Origin: Planctomycetota bacterium
Lineage (GTDB): Bacteria > Planctomycetota > UBA1135 > UBA2386
Assembly (NCBI GenBank): GCA_020425885.1
Contig: JAGQRA010000359.1
Span: 1-5,044, forward strand
Length of the DNA stretch: 5,044 nt
Direction of reading: 5' to 3'
Shown: piece after piece, positions 1-5,044 of the stretch
Position numbering within the stretch: position 1 is the stretch's first letter
Layout of the letters: each line of letters opens with the position of its first letter
The notes under the pieces: model-generated
Told to the model about the DNA's origin: nothing
Databases searched by the model: none
What the model saw: only the letters and a program-made list of their open reading frames with translations
Made by a program: the position numbers and the translations under genes

Positions 1-844
1 CGCTCGGCGAGCGGCAGAGCTCGCGCAGCACCTGCACGGTCGCGGTCAGGTCAGGGTCGATCGCAGCCGTCGCTGACGCCGTGGGCTGCGGTCGCAACAC
101 TCCCGCGAGCGTGAAATGATCGCGGTTCCAGTTCCACCACGTCTTCCAGCCAACCTCATCGAACGACATGGCGGCGCCGCGGGGCACGGAACGGGCAGGC
201 ATCGGGGTGCCCGTCGGCACGCTGGCGGGGACCGGCGAACTGCGCGTGCTGGCGCCATTGCGGCTCGTGCCGGTGCCGGTCGGACTGTTGCCGGCGCCGT
301 CCTCGGGCTGCCACTCGGGCGGGGTCGGCGGCTCGGGCGGCGGCGGCGGCGGCGACACGGCGGCCTGCGTGTTGACGCGGGACCTGCTCGGCCCCTGGAT
401 GCGCGCGGCCTCTGCCAGCGTGAGGCCCCGCTCCGCGAGCCAGCTGGCGAGCTCCGGCACCTCAGCGAGCTCCGCCACCCAGACTCCGTTGCAGCGCTCG
501 CGCACCGTGTCGGTGAGATCGGCGCGGCCGGTATGGTCGAGCAGGAAGGCGACCGCACATCGACGTTCACCGTCGTCGACGAACAGGGCGCGGCGGCGCG
601 GCAGATCGTCGGAGTCGATGCCGAACCGGCCGAGCGTGCGGTACTCGTGCAGCAGATCGAGAACCTCGGCGCGACGCGCGGCGAGTGTGGGGTCGGCCGG
701 AGCCGGCGCGGCGCGCAGCTCGCGTTCGACGTTCGCGTAGTGCGTGAGGAGATCCTCACGATGGACGCTTCCGTCGACGCCGCCCTGGGCAACGGCAGCG
801 GCGAGCAGCAGCGGAAACACGGAACTCGTTCGGGTCACATTCAT
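1..844 (-). CDS. Exported protein with N-terminal conserved domain of unknown function and proline-rich linker (3' end outside window)
   Basis: The reading frame starts at an ATG (842-844) and stays open to the left edge: 281 codons, no stop. Residues 1-19 look like a signal peptide (core V-F-P-L-L-L-A-A-A-V-A, likely cut A-V-A/Q). Residues about 28-155 carry a pattern I recall from uncharacterised bacterial secreted proteins: L-L-x-x-Y near 64-68, then R-R-x-x-F-x-D-D-G near 84-92, C-A-V at 96-98, a further C at 118 with N119, W-L-A-E-R-G-L-T at 135-142 and E-A-A-R-I-Q at 145-150. No function is known to me. Residues 165-176 are proline-rich, and a low-complexity Pro/Ser/Thr/Gly linker runs to about 222. 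A segment with four tryptophans follows (W233, W236, W237, W239). In planctomycete proteins such a segment often precedes HEAT repeats, so these may lie beyond the edge; that is inference. No Shine-Dalgarno is visible. The upstream frame is open back to the stop of the preceding gene, but the signal peptide fixes this ATG. Confidence 0.85.
   Translation of the reverse strand, partial: MNVTRTSSVFPLLLAAAVAQGGVDGSVHREDLLTHYANVERELRAAPAPADPTLAARRAEVLDLLHEYRTLGRFGIDSDDLPRRRALFVDDGERRCAVAFLLDHTGRADLTDTVRERCNGVWVAELAEVPELASWLAERGLTLAEAARIQGPSRSRVNTQAAVSPPPPPPEPPTPPEWQPEDGAGNSPTGTGTSRNGASTRSSPVPASVPTGTPMPARSVPRGAAMSFDEVGWKTWWNWNRDHFTLAGVLRPQPTASATAAIDPDLTATVQVLRELCRSPS
336..354. repeat. GGC trinucleotide run (six copies) encoding the polyproline stretch
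   Basis: Six GGC units stand in a row on the plus strand. Read on the minus strand they give the CCG codons of the six-proline run at residues 165-170 of the exported protein at 1-844. A loss or gain of one unit would keep the frame and only change linker length, so it is probably tolerated. It is otherwise ordinary for a GC-rich coding linker. Confidence 0.6.
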
Positions 845-952
845 GCGTTGCGGCACGCAAGGCTCGTGCCCGGCCCGAGTGCCGGTCGCTTCCGCGGCGG
901 CATTCACCGGCGGCGTTTCGATTCCGCAACGACAGCGAGCGAACGCCGATCG
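845..952. other. Gap between two same-strand genes, with alternative small hairpins beside the start codon
   Basis: These 108 bases separate the stop of the large repeat protein from the ATG of the next minus-strand gene. No T-tract follows a stem, so I see no classical intrinsic terminator and co-transcription is possible. Two inverted repeats overlap just upstream of the ATG: a 5-bp stem (848-852 with 856-860) and a 6-bp stem (852-857 with 865-870). They share bases, so only one can form at a time. A promoter is not recognisable. Confidence 0.4.
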
Positions 953-3451
953 TCAGACGTTGCCGATGACTCCCTGCACGCCGTTGCTCGCGGCCAGCGA
1001 CAGCGCATTGACCCCGGGCACCAGCGCCCCGCCCTGGGCGAAGATCGGCAGGCCGAGCAACGCGAGTCCGGGTGGAATCGACAGGGTGTAGGCCGGTGAG
1101 GGAATCGGTGTCAGCAGCAGCGCGACGGCCTGAGCGGAAGTGTATTGCGTGCACCCGGGCGCCGTTGGTCCGAACGCGAGGCCCGGGTTGCTGAGACCGA
1201 GCTGCATGAAGCCGAGCACGGCCGTGGCCGGCACGCCGCTGAGTTCGAGCTGCCAATCCGAACCGGCGATCGGCCGCGTCAGCCCGCTCAACGTTGGGCC
1301 ATTGCAGCCCGAGCCGATCGTCGTGTTGGTCGCCGGCGTGCCGACCGCGGGCCGGTTCGTCAGGTAACGCAGCGAGAACCGCGCGTCGATCGGGACGCCG
1401 TGGATGTCGAACGTGCTGACGTAGACCCGCGCGCCGGTCACGGGCCCGCTGCCCCAGTGGTGCACGGCCGCATACGCGGTGCCGGTGCCGTACGCCGACA
1501 CCTGCGCCATCGAGCTGGCGAACGGCGCCAGGTCGGGAAGGTCGACGGCGTAGAGGCCCGTCGACTGGCGATGCACGCGTTCGGCATTCGCCGGCCCCAG
1601 CGTGCCGTTGCTGTCGGTCCACATCGAGAACGGCGTGTAGCTGGCCGAGGTCGGGTCGTTGGCGTAGACGTGACCGCCGGATCCCATCCGCTCCGGGATC
1701 GGCGCCGCCACTTCGTTGTAGCTCAGCACGAACTGGGCATCCGCAGCAGCGCCGGCCGCGTCGAAGCAACGCACGTTGATCCGCAGGTCGGCGCCGTTCG
1801 CGAACCAGCCGTCGATCTTGGTGTGGCGGAACTGCGTGCCGTAGGTCGTCACCTGGACGTTGCCGCGTTCGATTCCTGCCGGGGCCAGCCCCGGCAGCGT
1901 CACCGCGTAGAGCCCGACGCCGGAGCGGACGATCGTCGGATCGGCGCGGTCGCCGTTCCACGAGTAGGTCGTCGACGGCGTGTAGCTCGCCGACGTCGGA
2001 CTGCCGGCCCAGAGGTAGGCGTGGCGGTCGGCGTGCTCACCGCCGCGTTCGTAGCTGATGACGAAGGCGCCGTCATCAGCAGGCCCCCCGGTCGCGTCGA
2101 ACAGCTTGACGAAGACCTCGAGGAACGCCCCGGAACGGCGCCAGAACTCGACGACGGCGGTGTGGCTGCCCCACATCGCCGTGGCGTGGACGGCGCCGTA
2201 CTCGGGCAGCACCGCCGGGATCAGCACCCGGAACTCGTTGCGGGTGCCGTTGGCGCGGTAGACCGCGACGGGCAGACCGCTCGCGGTGTGGGTCAGCTCG
2301 GGCCGCGGCGTGATCGTCGTCCCCTGACCGACCGGTTCGACCGTGGCCCAGGCGACCTCGCGCGTCGGTCGATCGGTCAGGTAGTCGAGCAGGAACACGC
2401 GGTCGGCCGGCGCTCCGCCTGGGTCGTAGGTGTCGACGTAGACCCGCGTGCCGCCGCGGCCGTCGCCATCCCAGTGGTCGATCGATGCGTAGCCGCGCAG
2501 GAGATCGATTGCGCACACCATCGCCGTCGAGCTGTCCCGCGGCGCCACGTTCGGCAGATCGACGCGGTAGCGCCCCGTCGCCAGGTGGTGGATCGATTCG
2601 GCCTCGCGCGGACCGTAGGTGCCGTTGCTGTCGACCAGGCGCGTGCGGTGGATCGGGGTCGTCGTGCTGTAGAACGAGACGTGGGCGCCCGCCCCGATCT
2701 CGTCGGGAATCGGCGCCGCCTCCTCGTGGTAGCTGAGGACGAACCTGCCGTCGGCCGGCAATCCCGACATGGCGCTGCAGTCGACGTCGACGGTGACGTC
2801 GGCGCCGATCGTGCTCCATCGGTGGATGCGCGCGCGCAGCGGTGACTGACCGTAGGCACAGACCTGCACGTGACCGAACTCACCCGACGGCGATCCGCCG
2901 AGGCCGGGCATGGTCACGGTGTACTCACCAGTGCCGTTGCGCACGATCGTCACCGGCGCGCGATTGCCGTTCCAGTTGACGGCGGCCGGCGTGTAGCTGG
3001 AGCGGATCGGATCGTCGGCGAGCACGTAGGCGCTGGCCATCGTCGCCGGGCCGCCGCGGCGGTAGCGGATGACGAACGCGGCGTCGTCGGCCGGGCCGCC
3101 CGAGGCATCGAACAGCTCGACGAAGGCCTGTACGTCCAGACCCGCCGCGTTCCAGCCGTTGACGACCGCGGTGTGGTTGCCGCCGTAGGCGCAGACGTGG
3201 ACGATGCCGCTGGCAGGCGCGACGCCGGGGATCGAGACGATGAACCGGTTCTGCTGCAACGGATCGCGGAAGACCCCGATCGGCTGGCCACCCGGCGTAT
3301 GCATGTAGGCCGGATCGGGAACGAACGACGGCCCCATGCCTGCCGGTTCGACGAGGGCCCAGGCCACGACCTGGGCTGGTAGCAGCGCGATGGCGAACAA
3401 CATCGCGACCGCGGTCCGGGTCGCGAGCGAGATCATCGAGGTGGAATGCAT
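953..3451 (-). CDS. Large exported protein with duplicated A-B-C beta-type repeat block and planctomycete-type C-terminal module
   Basis: The protein has 832 residues. The ATG at 3449-3451 is chosen because AGGA lies 7 bases upstream and a signal peptide follows directly (core V-A-M-L-F-A-I-A-L-L, likely cut near residue 30). Six related units of about 100 residues follow, at roughly 29-132, 139-241, 256-357, 366-468, 477-578 and 594-696. Each shows an F/Y-x-V-x-(L/I/M)-P strand, a V-x-V-x-A-Y-G-like strand, a W, and an ending like G-x-P-A-D-x-x-F-V-L-S-Y. The first three reappear as the last three at a spacing of 337-339 residues, so the layout is A-B-C-A-B-C. Residues about 708-832 form a separate module (G-S-G-C at 713-716, P-G-C at 765-767, A-S-N-G-V at 821-825) seen on many planctomycete exported proteins. 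The units resemble an uncharacterised repeat in secreted proteins of actinobacteria and other groups (from memory). No enzyme motif is visible. An extracellular structural or binding role is a guess. Confidence 0.92.
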   Translation of the reverse strand: MHSTSMISLATRTAVAMLFAIALLPAQVVAWALVEPAGMGPSFVPDPAYMHTPGGQPIGVFRDPLQQNRFIVSIPGVAPASGIVHVCAYGGNHTAVVNGWNAAGLDVQAFVELFDASGGPADDAAFVIRYRRGGPATMASAYVLADDPIRSSYTPAAVNWNGNRAPVTIVRNGTGEYTVTMPGLGGSPSGEFGHVQVCAYGQSPLRARIHRWSTIGADVTVDVDCSAMSGLPADGRFVLSYHEEAAPIPDEIGAGAHVSFYSTTTPIHRTRLVDSNGTYGPREAESIHHLATGRYRVDLPNVAPRDSSTAMVCAIDLLRGYASIDHWDGDGRGGTRVYVDTYDPGGAPADRVFLLDYLTDRPTREVAWATVEPVGQGTTITPRPELTHTASGLPVAVYRANGTRNEFRVLIPAVLPEYGAVHATAMWGSHTAVVEFWRRSGAFLEVFVKLFDATGGPADDGAFVISYERGGEHADRHAYLWAGSPTSASYTPSTTYSWNGDRADPTIVRSGVGLYAVTLPGLAPAGIERGNVQVTTYGTQFRHTKIDGWFANGADLRINVRCFDAAGAAADAQFVLSYNEVAAPIPERMGSGGHVYANDPTSASYTPFSMWTDSNGTLGPANAERVHRQSTGLYAVDLPDLAPFASSMAQVSAYGTGTAYAAVHHWGSGPVTGARVYVSTFDIHGVPIDARFSLRYLTNRPAVGTPATNTTIGSGCNGPTLSGLTRPIAGSDWQLELSGVPATAVLGFMQLGLSNPGLAFGPTAPGCTQYTSAQAVALLLTPIPSPAYTLSIPPGLALLGLPIFAQGGALVPGVNALSLAASNGVQGVIGNV
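1346..2356 (-). repeat. Second copy of the A-B-C protein super-repeat (residues 366-702)
   Basis: This copy mirrors the one at 2360-3367. Matching anchors are V-A-W-A-T-V-E-P at 366-373 (first copy V-A-W-A-L-V-E-P), H-T-A-V-V at 430-434, G-P-A-D-D at 456-460, A-A-P-I-P-E at 582-587, D-S-N-G-T at 613-617 and Y-L-T-N-R-P at 696-701. Within it, the DNA of units B and C shares a 24-base stretch (1631-1654 and 1976-1999) with only two mismatches, and a weaker match lies in unit B of the first copy (2987-3010). This copy lacks the cysteine at the V-x-V-C-A-Y-G position. Confidence 0.8.
2360..3367 (-). repeat. First copy of the A-B-C protein super-repeat (residues 29-364)
   Basis: This block starts right at the predicted signal peptide cut. 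Anchors are V-A-W-A-L-V-E-P at 29-36, H-T-A-V-V at 93-97, G-P-A-D-D at 119-123, V-L-S-Y at 238-241, A-A-P-I-P-D at 245-250, D-S-N-G-T at 274-278 and Y-L-T-D-R-P at 357-362. Each of its three units has a cysteine in the central strand (residues 87, 198 and 313), and unit B has another at 225. DNA identity to the second copy is patchy, which points to an old duplication. Confidence 0.8.
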
Positions 3452-3458
3452 CGTGTCG

Positions 3459-3462
3459 TCCT
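3459..3462 (-). promoter_or_regulatory. Shine-Dalgarno deciding the start of the repeat protein
   Basis: Read on the minus strand this is AGGA, 7 bases before the ATG at 3449-3451. It supports that start over a frame-open upstream ATG at 3842-3844, which would add 131 arginine-rich residues ahead of the signal peptide. It also favours it over the internal ATG at 3434-3436, which has no such motif. Confidence 0.65.
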
Positions 3463-3511
3463 GGGAGGTGGTGGGCCTTGCCCCGATAGCGACGACGGCG
3501 TTGGCGAGCGC

Positions 3512-3558
3512 ACGGGGTTTTCGTCCCCCGTTGATGGGGCTGGTGAAACCCCTATGGG
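3512..3558 (-). other. Alternating G-run/C-run hairpin cluster in the leader of the repeat protein gene
   Basis: ACGGGG at 3512-3517 can pair with CCCCGT at 3526-3531 (8-base loop), and GGGG at 3536-3539 with CCCC at 3549-3552 (9-base loop). The same C-run at 3526-3529 could instead pair with GGGG at 3536-3539, and CCCC at 3549-3552 with GGG at 3556-3558. The folds are mutually exclusive, as in leader switches. The cluster sits about 60-107 bases before the minus-strand ATG. No ligand class is recognised, and chance is possible at this GC content. Confidence 0.3.
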
Positions 3559-3832
3559 CGCCTCGCTTGCGGAACCGCGGAACCGAAGCGGATACCCGCG
3601 CCGCCACCTGAGTCCGTTCGACAGGGCATCGCTGTGCTGCGCGGTCTGCGCCCTCGATCTCCACCATCCCATGGGCCTGCCGGGGGTGCATCTGCGCAGC
3701 CAGTGGTACGTGATCGGCTGCACGTTGACGATGAGCGATGCGTTGCACACGGTCATCGGCATGCGGCCTTGATCGCATGGGCTGTCGTGCGGTGGCGCGG
3801 GCGAGGCTCGCGGTGGTACCGTGCGTGTCACC

Positions 3833-4306
3833 ATGATCTCCCAATCACTTCGCCTGTCGGCGGCGGCGCTCTTCGTCGTCGTGGGCACGGGCTGCAAACT
3901 CGGTGTGCCGCCCAGGTCCGCCGATCCGGCCCTCGATGTCTCCGCCGAGGCCGTCGCCAACGCCAGGGTCGTCGTCACCTTCTTCGGCGAGGCCGATCCG
4001 TGTCAGACCACGACGAAGGTCGAGAAGATGTGCCGGCAGGCCGTCGAGTCCGGCTTCGCGACCGAGCTCGCTTCGGGCGCGCTGGTCTATCGCGTGCTCT
4101 GCAACACCCTGCCCGAGAACGATCACTTCATCGACGACTACGAGATCGGCGAGAAGGCGCTCGTCGTCGCCCGCCAGCAGGATGGCAAGGAGATCGAGTT
4201 CGTGCCCTGCCACGACATCTGGCTCACGTACGAGGATCCCGCCGACCTGGCCGCGTTCAACACCGGCGTGCAGCAGCCGATCCGTGAGTTCCTGCGGAAG
4301 AACTGA
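3833..4306 (+). CDS. Predicted lipoprotein with thioredoxin-like, ArsF-family-like domain lacking the second active-site cysteine
   Basis: The protein has 157 residues from the ATG at 3833. A GTG at 3821 would add four residues and is a real alternative; neither has a strong Shine-Dalgarno. Residues 1-20 form a short signal sequence ending V-G-T-G before Cys21. This fits the broad lipobox pattern, although position -3 is Gly rather than the usual Leu/Val/Ile. The rest resembles the family labelled nitrophenyl compound nitroreductase subunit ArsF: a V-V-V-T-F-F strand at 46-51, C57 at the active-site position, K-V-E-K-M at 62-66, A-T-E-L-A-S-G at 76-82, P-E-N-D-H-F at 94-99, D-Y-E-I at 102-105 and a G-K-E-I strand at 118-121. 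Family members usually have C-x-x-C; here it reads C57-Q-T-T. Other cysteines are C67, C90 and C126, so an altered disulfide is possible. It converges on the next gene with a 14-base gap and has no obvious partner. The family assignment is from memory of the motif pattern. Confidence 0.85.
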   Translation: MISQSLRLSAAALFVVVGTGCKLGVPPRSADPALDVSAEAVANARVVVTFFGEADPCQTTTKVEKMCRQAVESGFATELASGALVYRVLCNTLPENDHFIDDYEIGEKALVVARQQDGKEIEFVPCHDIWLTYEDPADLAAFNTGVQQPIREFLRKN

Positions 4307-4320
4307 GCCGGCGGCGTCCG

Positions 4321-5044
4321 TCAGCGTGCACTGCCCGGCTCGTCGTCCGACAGATTCAGGTTCGGATACAGCTGCGCCGCGCACTGCGGGCAGATGCCGT
4401 GCGAGATGTGCGCTTCGGAGTGATCGCTGAGATAGCCGTCGATCGCCTGCCAGTAGCCCTCGTCGTCGCGCACCGACTTGCATCGCGCGCAGATCGGCAG
4501 GAAGCCCGACAACCGCTTCACCTGCGACAGTGCTGCCTGCAGTTCGTTGTTGATCGCGTCGACACGGCGGTGGGCACGGCGGTGGGAGAGGAACAGGCGC
4601 AGCAACACCACCGCCATCAGCATCAGGATGCCGCTCGCGACCAGGAACACGTCGCGCACGCGTCGCTCGTGGCGGATCACCTCGACGGCGGCCGCGCGCT
4701 CCCGTTCCTCACGGTAGAGCGCCAGCGCCGCCGTCGCCTCGCGTCGCGCCAGCCAGCGCTCGGTGTCGGCCGCGAGCCATGACAGCTCCTGCGCGCGCCG
4801 GTACTGACCGAGCACGGCCAGCGACTTGCTCATCGTCTGCTGCCAGTAGACGGTGATGCGCGGCACTGCCATGACCTCGTTCACGATCGCCTCGGTCGGT
4901 TCGAGCAGTGCGACGATCGCCGCCGCGGTCGCCGCGTCCGGCGGGCAGTGCCTCAGGTCGAACGGTCGCCCCATCGCGGTGGCAAGATCGATGCTCGCCA
5001 TGACCAGCGGTAGCGGGGCGTCGATCTCGCGCGCGAGCGCGATC
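4321..5044 (-). CDS. C-terminal part of a membrane sensor-like protein ending in a double-CxxC module (5' end outside window)
   Basis: The frame is open to the right edge; 240 residues are visible, ending at TGA (4321-4323). An ATG at 4999-5001 lies inside the open frame, but the preceding 14 codons read as protein, so the true start is probably beyond the window. Counting from that ATG, residues 30-115 are helical, Ala/Arg/Glu-rich, and resemble the end of a TPR-type region. A membrane segment lies at about 117-138 (V-F-L-V-A-S-G-I-L-M-L-M), then a basic stretch and short coiled coil (139-165). The end has L-S-G-F-L-P-I-C-A-R-C at 164-174, G-Y-W at 182-184, and H-G-I-C-P-Q-C at 201-207, followed by L-Y-P. 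This L-x-P-I-C-x-x-C-K...H-G-I-C-P-x-C pattern is well known at the C-termini of PAS sensors and response regulators, where it probably binds metal; its role is unknown. No kinase, GGDEF or HAMP domain is visible. The TPR reading is inference. Confidence 0.88.
   Translation of the reverse strand, partial: IALAREIDAPLPLVMASIDLATAMGRPFDLRHCPPDAATAAAIVALLEPTEAIVNEVMAVPRITVYWQQTMSKSLAVLGQYRRAQELSWLAADTERWLARREATAALALYREERERAAAVEVIRHERRVRDVFLVASGILMLMAVVLLRLFLSHRRAHRRVDAINNELQAALSQVKRLSGFLPICARCKSVRDDEGYWQAIDGYLSDHSEAHISHGICPQCAAQLYPNLNLSDDEPGSAR

Larger units (their letters stand above)
3452..3832. other. Intergenic region between divergent genes, no gene recognised
   Basis: These 381 bases lie between the starts of the minus-strand repeat protein and the plus-strand lipoprotein, so both promoters should be here. 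I could not identify a convincing -35/-10 pair for either. Open frames crossing it lack homology I recognise and look like GC-rich chance frames. Visible items are the Shine-Dalgarno of the minus-strand gene (3459-3462), a cluster of alternating G and C runs (3512-3558), and a short tandem repeat of GGAACCG (3571-3585, second copy starting at 3579). No tRNA or known riboswitch core was found. Confidence 0.6.

Noticed and set aside
116..1099. 327-codon open frame on the plus strand over the left-edge gene
   Set aside because: It crosses two minus-strand genes and their gap, and has low-complexity R/G/A-rich sequence. The minus strand has the signal peptide and conserved pattern.
1145..2845. 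566-codon open frame on the plus strand, antisense to the repeat protein
   Set aside because: Its product is dominated by R, V, G, A and D without recognisable motifs. It is the expected shadow of a GC-rich gene on the opposite strand, which has a signal peptide and clear repeats.
3512..3552. Guanidine-II (mini-ykkC) riboswitch suggested by G-runs with an ACGA in the loop
   Set aside because: That class needs two stems each closed by an ACGR tetraloop. Here only one loop contains ACGA, the loop is eight bases long, and the second hairpin has an unrelated loop.
3615..3640. tRNA T-arm-like GTTCGAC
   Set aside because: The flanking bases do not form a proper 5-bp stem, and no acceptor, D-arm or anticodon arm could be placed on either strand.
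3725..3753. TTGACG as a -35 promoter element for the lipoprotein gene
   Set aside because: No acceptable -10 hexamer lies 16-18 bases downstream, and the sigma-factor preferences of this organism are unknown.
3452..3844. N-terminal extension of the repeat protein by 131 residues from an ATG at 3842-3844
   Set aside because: The extra residues are arginine-rich and featureless, they would bury the signal peptide inside the protein, and the ATG at 3451 has a well-spaced AGGA.
3433..3978. Open frames on both strands across the intergenic region (minus 3433-3978, plus 3446-3772)
   Set aside because: No motifs, no Shine-Dalgarno, and overlap with the signal-peptide ends of well-supported genes.
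4307..4320. Possible bidirectional terminator between the convergent genes
   Set aside because: The 14 bases hold no stem of useful length and no T-tract on either strand.
5026..5037. Perfect 12-base palindrome of alternating C and G
   Set aside because: It lies inside coding sequence made of CTC/GCG/CGC codons and is expected by chance in such GC-rich DNA.

Overview
This 5,044-base, very GC-rich window most resembles a planctomycete chromosome. The clearest reason is the C-terminal module of the large exported protein at 953-3451. It starts with a G-S-G-C motif, has a second P-G-C cysteine, and ends in A-L-x-L-x-A-S-N-G-V-x-x-x-I-G. From memory, this tail is common on exported proteins of Planctomycetota outside the classical orders. 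The lineage is an inference; no rRNA or marker gene is present.

There are four protein-coding genes, two of them cut by the window edges. (1) At 1-844, minus strand, is the start of an exported protein with an N-terminal conserved domain of unknown function, a proline-rich linker and a tryptophan-rich segment. It runs off the left edge. (2) At 953-3451, minus strand, is an 832-residue exported protein with a signal peptide, six related beta-type units arranged A-B-C-A-B-C, and the C-terminal module. (3) At 3833-4306, plus strand, is a small predicted lipoprotein with a thioredoxin-like, ArsF-family-like domain in which the second cysteine of the usual C-x-x-C is missing. (4) At 4321-5044, minus strand, is the C-terminal part of a membrane sensor-like protein. 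It has a helical region, one membrane segment, a short coiled coil and a C-terminal C-x2-C...C-x2-C (zinc-ribbon-like) module.

Genes 2 and 1 are in the same direction with a 108-base gap, gene 2 upstream, and could be co-transcribed. Genes 2 and 3 diverge from a 381-base gap containing no convincing gene. Genes 3 and 4 converge with only 14 bases between them. Three of the four products are predicted to be exported, lipid-anchored or partly outside the cytoplasm through a signal peptide or lipobox, and the fourth is a membrane protein, so the window is a cell-envelope locus. Nothing in the sequence ties the four into one pathway.

I found no tRNA, rRNA, CRISPR array, insertion sequence, phage gene or convincing riboswitch, and no strong evidence of a new multi-gene system. 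The most interesting points are the duplicated A-B-C block with its one-sided cysteine pattern, the degenerate redox site of the lipoprotein, and the sensor whose only visible output is the double-CxxC module.
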